Assembly (NCBI GenBank): GCA_036852015.1
Contig: JAANDG010000682.1
Location: forward strand, 1-64,000
Length of the DNA stretch: 64,000 nucleotides
Direction of reading: 5' to 3'
DNA from: Pelodera strongyloides
Lineage: Eukaryota > Nematoda > Chromadorea > Rhabditida > Rhabditidae
Shown: positions 35,095 to 46,267 of the stretch, piece after piece
Numbering within the stretch: the first letter of the stretch is position 1
Layout: every line of letters starts with the position of its first letter
Translations under genes and position numbers: made by a program
Notes under the pieces: generated by a model
Told to the model about the DNA's origin: nothing
Seen by the model: the letters and a program-made list of their open reading frames with translations, nothing else
Database searches by the model: none

Positions 35095-35821
35095 GATTTG
35101 CAGACAGTTTAGGAGGAATACTTCACCAGTTATATAAAGGGCACACTAAACTATGTTCGATCCCATGTTTTACATTCGTATAGGTTTCAAATAAAATGCG
35201 GTCACTTATTCCGCTGCTTTTAGGCTTTGGCAAATTTTTTTTAGGTTATAGACTTAAAGAGTCCAGCAAGTTGCAGACAATTTAGGAGAAATATAGTCAA
35301 CAGAAACTAAGTTCTACCCACGTGTTTGATATTGGTGTAGGTTTCAAAAGGAAAATAACAAAAGCGAAACTATTTCCTTCGGACAAATGTTTGCTTCTAA
35401 CTTATAGCCCAGCGAAACATTGCGACGTATCATTCAGGCACTTATTAATTTTTTTTGAAATTTTTTCGATATTGTAGAGTCCAGCAAGTTGCAGACAATT
35501 TAGGAGGAATATAGTCAACAGAAACTAAGTTCTAACCCGTGTTCAATTGGTATGGGTTTCAAAAGGAAAATGAGAGACTGGAGACTCTTTATATAGACAT
35601 GTTTCTTAATAACTTATATAGCCCAGGAAACATTGCGGCGTATCAGCCACGCGATATAAGCTGCTTTTAGGATTTGGATTTTTCGATATGAGTCCCAAGT
35701 TGCAGACAATTTAGGAGTAATATTCAACAGAACTAAGTTCTAACCCGTGTTTAATATTGGTATGGGTTTCAAAGGAAAATGAGAGACGTAGTCTCTTTGC
35801 AGTTTCTTCCTAACTTTTTTT

Positions 35822-35852
<31 letters not shown>

Positions 35853-35859
35853 GGGGGTG

Positions 35860-35948
<89 letters not shown>

Positions 35949-36320
35949 GCCCACGAAACATTGCGGCGTATCAGCCACGCGATATTAAGCTGCTTTTAGT
36001 AGGCTTCGGCAATTTTTGCGGTCCTAGAGTAGAACCAGTTGCAGACAATTTAGGAGGATACAGTCACCAGAAACTAATAAGTCTATCCCCGTGTTTGATA
36101 TTGGTAGGTTTCAAAAGGAAAAATAACAAAGATGAAAACCATTTCCTTCATGTAAATGTTTGCTTCTAACTTATATATCCCAGCGAAACATTGCGGCGTA
36201 TCAGCCACGCGCTTATTCCGCTGCTTTTCGGTTTTGGAAATTTTTTGGACGCTATATTAGTCACACGATTTACAGGCAATTTAGGAGGAATATAGTCAAC
36301 GTCCTAAAATGGGCGAACCA
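35095..36320. repeat. Six diverged 170-340 bp tandem units
   Basis: The word TTGCAGACAATTTAGGAG and variants recur near 35,097, 35,269, 35,485, 35,700, 36,038 and 36,270. It is usually followed by ATATAGTCAACAGAAACTAAG and TTGGTATGGGTTTCAAAAGG. Confidence 0.85.
35814..35945. repeat. Poly-T / poly-G homopolymer run
   Basis: T17, then about 20 G, a short G/T mix, then about 82 T. Homopolymers of this length are unstable and error-prone, so base counts here are unreliable. Confidence 0.95.
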
Positions 36321-36451
36321 AAACTAAGTTCTATCCCCAGGAAATTATTCTTGCGAGAAATAGTTGCTTCTACTTATAGATATAGCCCAGTGAAACATAG
36401 CGACCATCAGCGAATATTGGAAAGACGCCTCAGGCGGCGGTAGCCGACTGG

Positions 36452-36695
36452 TTGATATATAAAAGAGTAACTGTAGCCTAATTTGCATACTGATGTGCGT
36501 TACGAAATGCAAATTTCGTGTTCGGGTATAAAAAGAGTTTCGCAGCTCAATATCTAAGTATGCATATGCAATTGTTTCCTATTATGTGAATTTCTTATGA
36601 TACGTTTGAAGCTTTGTATATATTATGTATGCCCATGCTAAACCAATCATATTTCCATGTAAGAGTAAGTCGTCGTAGGCGGCGTGAGCCGACTG
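36452..36695 (+). mobile_element. Second Helitron, directly adjoining the first
   Basis: Starts TTGATATATAAAAGAGTAACTG, a decayed 5' terminus, and ends CGGCGTGAGCCGACTGG followed by T. The body matches 25,341-25,513 plus an extra internal 70 bp (36,560-36,630) also present at 19,869-20,080. It begins exactly where the CTGG of the previous element ends, as expected for insertion into the T that follows a Helitron end. Confidence 0.75.
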
Positions 36696-36880
36696 GTAAT
36701 TGATAATGTGAGATATTACCAAAAACTCCGCTATTAAATTTATTCGCTTTCATTTATGTGGCCTGTTTGTTTCGTTTTCGTGAATTCATAATTAGCTTTT
36801 GTTATCTGGTTATTGTGGCAATCCACATTACATTAAGCTTGAAAAGTGAAAACATGTATTGATAAAACGTAAATTATATT

Positions 36881-36900
36881 CTGATTTAGTTGAAAAGAGA
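36881..36900 (+). promoter_or_regulatory. Candidate trans-splice acceptor before BTB gene
   Basis: CTGATTTAG ends 11 nt before the start codon, which would give a very short leader typical of spliced-leader genes. Confidence 0.4.
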
Positions 36901-39518
36901 ATGTCGGAAGATTGCCTGCAAGGCTCTTCATCTATTCAATGCTCGGATTGCAGTTTTTTCTTTTCTCCATCAAAATTCAGAAGCGCGAAATTGACCGTGG
37001 AAGGTAAGAAATAATCCAAGTTACATTGGGAGGTTTATTTTTATATGTAAATGTAAAGCCAGAGAAGACATAAAGGAGACGTATACTTATATTTATACAA
37101 ACAAACAGAACAAGGAACTGAAGAGCCATGAGGGGAATATTCGGTCGGATACTAGGTGAAAAAAGACAAAAAGGCTTTTCATTTCTCATCTTGCTGATCC
37201 ATCCGCTTGGTACCCTAACCCTAACCTAACAAATATTCATCCTATTCATATTTATTGTCATATTATGCGTCACTGCTCAATTTCTATAGACAACTAACTT
37301 TTTGTGTGTTTAGGTAAAAGTGTCTACGTGAATCCACATTTCCTGGGGGAAATTTCCCCGTTTTTTGAATCTCTTTTCTTTGGAAATTTTGAGGAGGCGA
37401 AGACCCAGGATGCCGAACTGAAGGTACGCTTTTGGTGTATTTCCATCAAATAGCCACTATACAATTTGATGTGGTAATTGCATATTATGGTGGGCCCAAG
37501 TGCTTAATTCACTGACATCTAAACTGATAAGATGATATGGTTTGCCATGGAGAAGATTTTTGAGAGTACACAATTTCTGAGCAGTTGATAAAGTGGAATG
37601 ATTGCCGGAGTAGAGAAGAGCGAACGAAATTCATCATCATCGGTGCGCAGGCCATAGAAAGGTTTAATGCTATGTGTGGTACGCTCAAGAAAAGTGGACC
37701 GCAGTCGGAGATGATGACACAATCAGATGCGACATGCGGACGGAAATTTTCCAATAAAAAAAACATGCCCTTCTAGGATGAATCATTTGATAGCATCAAA
37801 GAATTACTACTCGTTGTTGGAGCATCACCCAATGACGATAGACAGGAGATTAATGGTTGGTTTGGCTCAGTTTATGTTCTAAACTGAGCTCGCCGATTCG
37901 AGGGACGCGGAACAGTTAAATAAAGTTGTCAATAAAGTTACATGCCCAAGCCAATAACCATTTATAGTAAAACAAAAAGCAATTACTATGTGTGAAGGCA
38001 GTTGATCGTGTGTTCGAGGGATAACTCCGCGAGTTTTGAATGATACTAATTTCAGTTTTTAAAACTGTAGTATCTCCTAGAAAGCTCATCTTTCCCGACA
38101 AGCCAGTTTTGGAATAAAATATGTAAAAAAAAGGAAATTTTTTCAGCGAAAAATTGCGCACAAATGATTCGTCTATCTGATAAATTGGATGTGATGGCAG
38201 TACGAAGAAGATGTATGAAATACTTGGGTACGAAATTAAGTTTTCTTTATAAATTATAAAACATAAATAGCCTCTTTGGAAGTTTCAGTTACAATCGAGT
38301 GAGCCTTATACACGCAACAAGATTGGTTGTGATTAGTTCTAATGTGCTGAAAGGACTTGCTGCCATAGAAATTGAGCAATATGGTAAATTAATAAAATTC
38401 CTAGTTTTCTTCAGAGATCGGAATTCTCACAGACACTCCCACAGTAGAAGAAGCGGCAGAAATGTTAATCGCTTGTTTACAGCACAGGTTAATCTTATAT
38501 TTATTACTCCATTTAGTGAGAGCTCAAGCGCACTATACGAGAAATTTATAGATTGTTTTACTTCCTGTGTGGAATATGACATTTTCTAGGATCAGTTCGT
38601 CATCATTATCTGTTATTAACTTGATCAGTATATTGGGCGGATTTGGCCTCGAACATTTGTTTAAACTTGAATTGCATAAAAAGGTGAGCAGATTTTTCTA
38701 ACAGTGTGTCATGAACCTTCATACCCTTATAGCATATCATATTAGAACAAGAACATCAGATTTTCAGACAATACACAATGTGTTCAAGACGGTAGATTTC
38801 ATATTTTTGGTGATTATGTGACTATGCCATAAAATTTCCTTATTACTCTATCAAAATGTATAATTTCATTTGCAGATATCTTGTCCAATTACTTCAGCCG
38901 CACTATTTGCGTGTGCGACAGAAAATCCGGATGGGATGAAATGTAATCCAAAGAAAACACATTCGTTTCCTTCTAATTCTGCATCCGGAACGATTTGTTA
39001 CGTTATCGATTGCCGAAAGGTATATATTGTCGATTATTAACAATTTACAACTCCCTACATTGATCAAACGAAAAAAAGAAGATACTGTAAAAATCAATAA
39101 TTTTTGCAAAATGTGTAAATGTATGGTTCCTAGTTCCTACGATACAATGTAGATGTAGAGAAAGTCGACTATTGAGCAGCGCCCGAGCCTATCTCCATAG
39201 TTCAATGATTGCATTTTGTGAGTGTGACCTTCGAGTTGTGCTACCAAAATATAAATTAGTAGCTGAATAATATTTCCTTCTAATTTCATTCCGTTTATTT
39301 AGTCTGCTCCGCAATGTGGCAGTTGTGGATTGAGTCTCTGTGTTGATCATCAGTCCATTGAGTGTCCGAGGAATAACAATTATTATCCAGTAACCTCGAT
39401 GAATCCTCCACAAACAAAGAGAAAGCGTTGCTTCGGAAGTACAGGATCGTTTCGAATGGTCCCCTACCGATTGAGACATGCCCCAGTTGATAGCTCGTTT
39501 TTCGACTTCAGCAAATAA
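36901..39518 (+). CDS. BTB/POZ-domain protein with cysteine-rich tail, 299 aa
   Basis: Exons 36,901-37,003, 37,314-37,423, 37,777-37,855, 38,147-38,227, 38,415-38,487, 38,590-38,683, 38,876-39,019 and 39,303-39,518. All phases join and the sum is 300 codons. After a short start with SDEC-like cysteines, a BTB fold is visible: VYVNPHFLGEISPFFESLFF, then FEEAKTQD, IKELLLVVGA, and the helical end KYLEIGILTDTPTVEEAAEM. The C-terminal third has about a dozen cysteines including CGSCGLSLC, possibly metal-binding. BTB proteins usually dimerise and act as CUL3 substrate adaptors or transcription regulators; which applies here is unknown. An AATAAA lies near 39,747. Confidence 0.82.
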
Positions 39519-41452
39519 GGACCAACGGATAAAATAGTGAAATGACCAACAGCGCGCATGTAGCGCACGCGGAAACGCTACCTGGAATTTTACATATATG
39601 ACATATATGCATATCTGGAGCACTCCGCGAGCCCTTAGACATCCACCCTTGTTACGCCCTTTTATTTTTCTTATGTATGATCCTATTTATGTATACTACT
39701 TTACTGAATTTTACATTGGAAAAATAATGTACATGTCACATTTACAATAAACACCTTTCCATTTATACACATCACCTTGCCATTTTCCGTTATATACGTC
39801 AAACATTTCGTGATAAAGTTTTTTCAGTGAGTATATATTTTCTGTAAGCCAGCCATTGGATTGATTTACGTGATTTATGTCACAAAATAGACGTAATCAA
39901 CAAAACAGTTAAAGCGAAATGCTTACCATTGATAAGCAAATCCTATGTATCCTATGCTAATTTTGCGCGATCGTCCACGGCAACCATTTTTGAACCATTT
40001 TTGTTCGCATTCACAAAATTACTTGAACATTGGTTTATATGTAGTTTAGAGGTGCTTGTAAGAGGTTTATACATTTGATTTTGCTTTTTTTAATTCGGAA
40101 TAAATGGTTGTCTTATTCTTTGAGCCTGTCTTTGTTGTAGCAACAACTCGCAGGTAAAATCGCCAGAAACGAAGGTTTTCTGGAGATACAATTCGAAGTA
40201 GAACAGAAGAAGATTCCGATATATGACAGAAAACTATGGAATTTATCCACCTCCACAGAAAAAACATCATTTTGAGTACTGTAGCGTGTTACTGTATGTA
40301 TTTAAACATTTAAAAAATAAATGTTCGCGGTAATTGTGCGGCATTTGCAATTTTGGCGTTGTTTAGCGTGCAAATTGCATAAAATCTTTTGAACCACAAA
40401 TTTTGATGGTTTTCATTTCAATTATTTTGTTTTAAAATTTGTGTTCCATTTCTAATTACGCTTATTCCTTGTCATACGCTGAAGTTCCTCATTTTAACGG
40501 ATACCCATTGAGAGGATGGGAACGGTACCAGGCTTGTTTTTTAAAACAAGGAGCAAATTATATATTTCAGGTTTAAATGCCATCAAGTTCTGAGGCGCGA
40601 TCTCCTGCCCGAAAAATAATTTATTTGAATTTCGCGCCAAATTGATTTTCAGGGTGATCGCTGTGAGACTGCCTACTGTAGCCGTGCACGCACTTTGCAT
40701 GCATTATGCATTTTTTTTCGGTATTTCTATTGCAATATGCATCAACAGAGTCTTCCTTATTTGTTTTGTTAGTGTTGTCGTCGTTGTTTTTTCATTTAAA
40801 GCTGTTTTTAGTGTTTATTTCCGTATTCGGGCACGTGGTGTCATTTTTGACGAATGATACTCGCTCTTTTACCCCTTTTAAAATAGTAAGACAAGACTTT
40901 ATTACTATCGTGTTCTAGGGACCAGAGACCAGAGCGATGCTTCGCTGCCGGCATGTCTTCTACGAACGATTTTTTATTGGAACCAAAATAAAGGTCAGAA
41001 AAATCAATAATTTGATGTTGTTGTCTATAGTCTAGAATTATATTTGATGTCTTCACTATTTGGGCACGTTTTCTTTCATTGTTGCGCGGCTTACATTTTT
41101 GTCGGTGCTTGGTTACTACAGTGGTAAGTATTTCCAGTGAGAACACCTGTCTGACGAGACTGAGGTTTTTTGGAGGAGTTATGCTTCAGGACAAATTCGC
41201 ATTTTTTCAGGTACAATTTATTTGTTTAGAACTGTGGACCAAACTTGTTCACTTCTTGTGAACTTTCTTTAGTGCAAACTTGGCTAGACTTTGTTTATAT
41301 TAAATCGTGGAATTGGTTGAACTAAATGAGTAGATTCTCCACGGTGGGACGGCTTTATTTTTTATTGTATTTTGCATTAATCCCCTAATTATTCCATGTG
41401 TCATTTAACTCGACTGAAAATGGAGACTGTCTAACAATTGTTTGTTGTTAAG
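39519..41452. other. 3' UTR of BTB gene and region upstream of cullin-5
   Basis: Beyond the poly(A) signal near 39,747 there is no gene seen. About 39,914-39,990 resembles the left half of the MITE at 59,841-60,003. The first exon of cullin-5 should be here: candidates are an ATG at 40,937 (reading to a donor at 40,993) and an ATG at 41,180 (to a donor at 41,210). Both end in phase 0, but neither is recognisably conserved. Confidence 0.4.
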
Positions 41453-44400
41453 GAATCCTCCCAAGGCGAAGTGTTCAACCAGGAATGGTCCAAGGCACAC
41501 GCAACCATTTTAAGTCTGCTGTACCAAAAGGTGACTTTTACCAGCTTTGTTCATGGGCGTTTGTCTAAGGTAAGGTTTATCGTTTATAAGTGTTTTCTCT
41601 CCTTGCCATCCCATCCGGGGGATGTCAAACAATAAAACTCACTCACATGACGACAATTATGCATATTTCCAAATCAAATTGTAAGAAGGTACTTTAGTTT
41701 GTATCTCCGCGAGACTGGCATGATCTGTTCATGTCGATTTATAACATCAATTCATGGGACCTGGATGGTGCAGACCGGATCCGGGACGCTCTTTCAGGAG
41801 ATATTCAGAAATATGTTACAGAAGCTGAACGGGTGAGTGCTTGTGGTGTTTTATTTACTAACGATTAGCAGTGCGTTGTTTTGTTAGGAAAACGCAAGTT
41901 TACGCAAGTGTTCTGAGGCCGTATTCACCACTCAATTCCCCATGGGGAATTCCCCGTAAGCTGTCCGCTCCAGTCGGAGTGGTGGATATGGCCTCAGGAG
42001 TGTACGCTGCCGCTCCAGTTTCCTTAAAACTAGAAACTAGCCAAAGTAAGGGATACATAGAAGCCGAGTTCTTCTCTATTTGTTGCCATTTTGCGCCTAG
42101 CTTCAGTTTTGCTTAGAAACATTTGCATTTCAGCAAACGAGAACATGATCGAATAGTTTCCGTTGTTCGCAATTTCGCTGTTTATCAATGGTCTTTTCAG
42201 CGTATAAACCTGGAAGGCGGTGATGATTTTTCATTTCTGAAAACATATATCACTGAATGGACCAAGTACTTCACCCAGGCTGCAATTCTGCCTGAACCGT
42301 TTAAGGTTTGCTATTTTTCGTGTTGTATTCCGGTTTAACGTTGGAAGAGCTGAAAGCGTATTCCTGAACATCCTGAAACTATACGAATTCCCACAGTTCG
42401 CCATTTGGCGTCTCCTAACCTTAAAACGAAATACTGGTCGGTTTTTGAAACGCATCTGGTACACCATCATTCTTATGCAGCTTATGCAAATGAACATCAA
42501 TTAGAATAAAAATCGAGCTATATTCGAGTAACTTAGCATAAATACGTTAGAATTAGTTGTCGACGATGCGTTTCAAAAACCGGCCGGTATTTAGCTTTAA
42601 CCTTTTTTTTAACCTTCAGTTTGGAGTAGTTGGTTTATTTATATTTCTCCACGTTCATTTACTTTTTTTTTTATCTAGTTTGTTTGTTTTTATGTTTGTT
42701 TAGCCTATTGAGTCGCAGAACCGAAGTGGTGTCTCATCGGGAGCTCTGTCGGGAAAACGTCTGAGGGATATGCCTGATGGAACAGGAGGACAACCGACTA
42801 ATGTCAGGGAGGTAAGTATTTAGCAGAACAGAATATACAGTTGCTGACGTCACCATCCATTTCTATTGTTATGCGCACATTTTGCTTTTCAATAAACAAG
42901 AATACATTATGCTTACTCTTAGCCTTAGCCCATTGCGCTTACACACCTGGCATCTGGCATTGCGAACATTGTAAATTAAACATAAAAAATTGAATGATTT
43001 ATTCTATCTTCCCGATTAGAAACCTTTGGAAGTTGATGAGTCTTGTACTGGAATTATTTCGTGTGCTAGCGGTTCCGTAATGGTAACGTAAACCGTGTTT
43101 TTATCGTAGTAGATCTTCTCACTTTGGTACCTTACCTTTATATTTGCGTGTGGTTTTTCTCAAATATTGAAGTTGAATTAAGTTTGCGTAATTCAGACGA
43201 TGCTTTCCACGTGGAACAATCGAATCTTCGATAAGGTGGACGAAAGACTCCTCCATTCTGCAATGAAATTGATTGAACTGGAGAGAAATGGGGAAATGGT
43301 CGACGATCAACAGGTCATTGGAGTGCGCCAGAGTTACGGTAGGTTGTTTTTTCATATATTTATGATATTATATATTTCCGCGTAAACATTTTTTGTGTAA
43401 CTCGTGTGGGTGTGATAGTGCGCGGTACAATATTCCGTATGCAGGTGTGGCACATAAGCACAGGGCAACAAGCAACAATCTAGCTCGAACTGCCCAACTG
43501 CTTTTGTGCATTTTGGTTTCTTATTGTATTCCACTTTTCGCAACACCCATCAGAGGCGTATTCACCAACACGCAGGGAGCCCTCCCTAGTACGGGCGCTC
43601 TGAATCTCTTTCTGTTCTCGCACTCTCTAGCTCCCTGGGGAGGCCAGGGAGGGCTCCATGCGTGTTGGTGAATACAGCCTCAGAACTGTACGGCAATTCA
43701 TATTTATAATACAATAATTATTTAATATATTAATTCAACATTCAATAAATATTAAATATTTATGCTGCGAAACATATCGATAAATTACCGGTCCTACTTT
43801 GAGAGCTGAGCCAGAGCCGCTTATCGATGTATGCCCCTTTACGTTTAATATTTTCTGTTGTTAGTGCCTAATATGTTATCCGGAAAACTTTCCAGTTGCC
43901 CTTCACGAATCGCTGGAGAACGGCCTTGATATCTACCGAAAGACGTTTGAGAAGGCATACATTGATGAAGCAGTTTCCTACTATAAAATACGCGCTGCGC
44001 AGGTTGGACACTCTCTTTTTTTTACAGTTTCTTATTTTTTGTGTGTTGTTGTTTTCATAGTTGTTCAGCTTTGTTTATGTCGATTTATGATACGGACACG
44101 GCTCTATTAAGCCATTCCATAATGTATATTTTTAACAACAAACAGTTTTGAATTAAAAAAGTATTCTTTCAGTACCTGGATGCGAATGGCGTTGGAAATT
44201 ATATGGCATATGCAGACCGAATGTTGCACGAAGAAGAACAAAGAGCGCAGAAATATTTGCATTCTAATGAAGAGAGCACGCATCGGGTGAGTTGTTCGTT
44301 ACTCTGCTTCTCCTAATTTTAGGCCTGTCCAGATCACAAATACACTATTTGAAACAATTTGTTAGTTTTTTTTTTGAGTTAATACTTAAAATTATGTAAT

Positions 44401-46232
44401 GCAGAATACTTGAATACTACTCTGTGATTTTTTACTACTGAACGCTAAAATATGTTGTGCGGGTGTTCCCGTTCGAACCATTGGTTAGCTTTCTTTCTGA
44501 CTTACCATACGTTCGTTTCAGCTGTTCGACGCTCTTGTCAAGGTGCTAGTGACTGAATTCGGGGAACAGTTATTGGCAGAATGTCCAAACCTTATCCGCG
44601 CGAACGATATTGAAAGTATGTGGTTTGTTCCTGTTTTTTTTAATGATTTTCACTAGAGATTTTTAAGTTTCGAGTTTCGATGCGTAGACGTGTACTTTTC
44701 CAATTTCCCCTTTCTTCAGAAATCCGTATGTTGTATCGACTGATGAAACGGGCTCCATCTGGTATTGATACTATAATCGAATGCATCGATGAACATATCA
44801 AGACAGAGGCACTAAATGATATGAAGAGTTGTGCGGATACAATTGTATCGGTTCGTTACTTTAGGTCTTTTAAATTTTTTTCTGGAGTCTATGCGTAGAT
44901 CGTAGTTGAAGCAGTAAAGTTTATTTTAATCCATTGTACTGTGAAAACGTTCTCCCTATTTTCTATTTTCTCTGCACGTGCCTGCGTATGTGCGTATTCA
45001 TTCTAGGTTGTAGGTTTGCTAACTGTTCATTGTTCGTTTCTTGTTTTTTGTTTAAATCGATGCGTTTACAGGACCCCGAGAAGTATATTCAACAACTATT
45101 GTCGTTATTTGAGAAATTCTCCGATTTAATTAGGTAAGTCGATGCTAAATGGACTTGTGTGTCGGATTTATATTTGTTAGTTTATTACTATCCAACCAAC
45201 AATAAGCTTTCTCGTTCCGTAATTGTTTTAATACTTCAAAATGTTTTATATTACATGTTTACAGCAATTTCCCTCTTGAGAATTTGTTTGTTTTTGTGCT
45301 TCTTAATTGGATTAGTCCCTGTTTAGAGAAGGATTCTACGATGATGCACGTCTTCTGACAGCACGAGACAAGGCATTCCGACACGTTGTCAATGACACGA
45401 CCATCTTCCGACTGGAGATTGTTCAGTTGAAGAAGAGGTACTACGAGTCATGATTCCTGATTAAGTTCGGAATTCTGATTTGTGTTTTTTGAGCTCCCAC
45501 CTCCGGCTCCGCCTGCCGCGTTTACTTTGTTGATTCAAGCTTGCAGTGCGGTTTACTTTGCTAAATAAACCGAAAATGGCCCCGTTTTCTTATTTTGTAT
45601 GTAATATGCAGGTAAGTTTTTGGGATATTGCATTAAGTGTAGAAATGGATTATATGTTTAGAAATGCTAGATGTTAGCCTTACATGTTTCGTTTCAGTAT
45701 TTCGGTCGAATCCAAGTGTCCAGAGTTATTGGCAAACTTCTGTGATTTACTTTTGCGAAAGACGCAGTTGAGTAGGAAACTAACGTCGGAGGAAATCGAC
45801 CAGAAACTGGATCATTTGGTCGGTTATAAATTATGTTATGGGTGTCGGAATTTTGTTCGCTTTTTCAGTTTAAAAGTGTTGGTTTCCAGTTGTAAGACTT
45901 GGTAATATGTAATATGTACTAAAATTTACAAAACGAAATGTTGCATATTATGCGTAAATACTGAAATTTTTCAAGTAGCTTTTTTGGTTCGCAGCGAGCA
46001 TTTTAACGAAGTTACTTTGAAATGACCTATGAGGGAACGTTTGTCCTTGTTATAATTGCAAATGCAAATACTCTGTTGGTTTTATTCTTCACCTTTTCAG
46101 TTGCTAGTATTGAAATACGTGAACAACAAGGACGTTTTCATGAGATTTCACAAGGCTCACATGAGTAGACGATTAGTACTGGACATGAGTGCAGATCAAG
46201 AGAAGGAAGTTATATTGGTCACCAAACTCAGG

Positions 46233-46267
<35 letters not shown>

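Larger units (their letters stand above)
34474..36451 (+). mobile_element. Probable 2-kb non-autonomous Helitron with internal repeats
   Basis: The 5' end TCTTATTATATAAAAG is preceded by A. The 3' end GCCTCAGGCGGCGGTAGCCGACTGG is split here into hairpin words GGCGGC/GTAGCC and a terminal CTGG followed by T. The ends match the 173-bp element at 25,341-25,513. The interior has a 5' part shared with other Helitron-like copies and, from 35,095 to about 36,320, six diverged copies of a unit with TTGCAGACAATTTAGGAGG. There is no Rep/helicase. It includes the homopolymer region at 35,814-35,945. Confidence 0.7.

Noticed and set aside
35769..35978. Lysine-repeat frame
   Set aside because: Translation of the homopolymer run.
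38299..38589. Open frame overlapping BTB exons 5 and 6
   Set aside because: Joining exon 4 to 38,415 in another frame gives the conserved BTB end and keeps phase; the longer frame requires a stop-containing junction.
43393..43671. Open frame over the cul-5 intron hairpin
   Set aside because: It lies in an intron and is created by the palindromic repeat; the spliced frame continues at 43,896.
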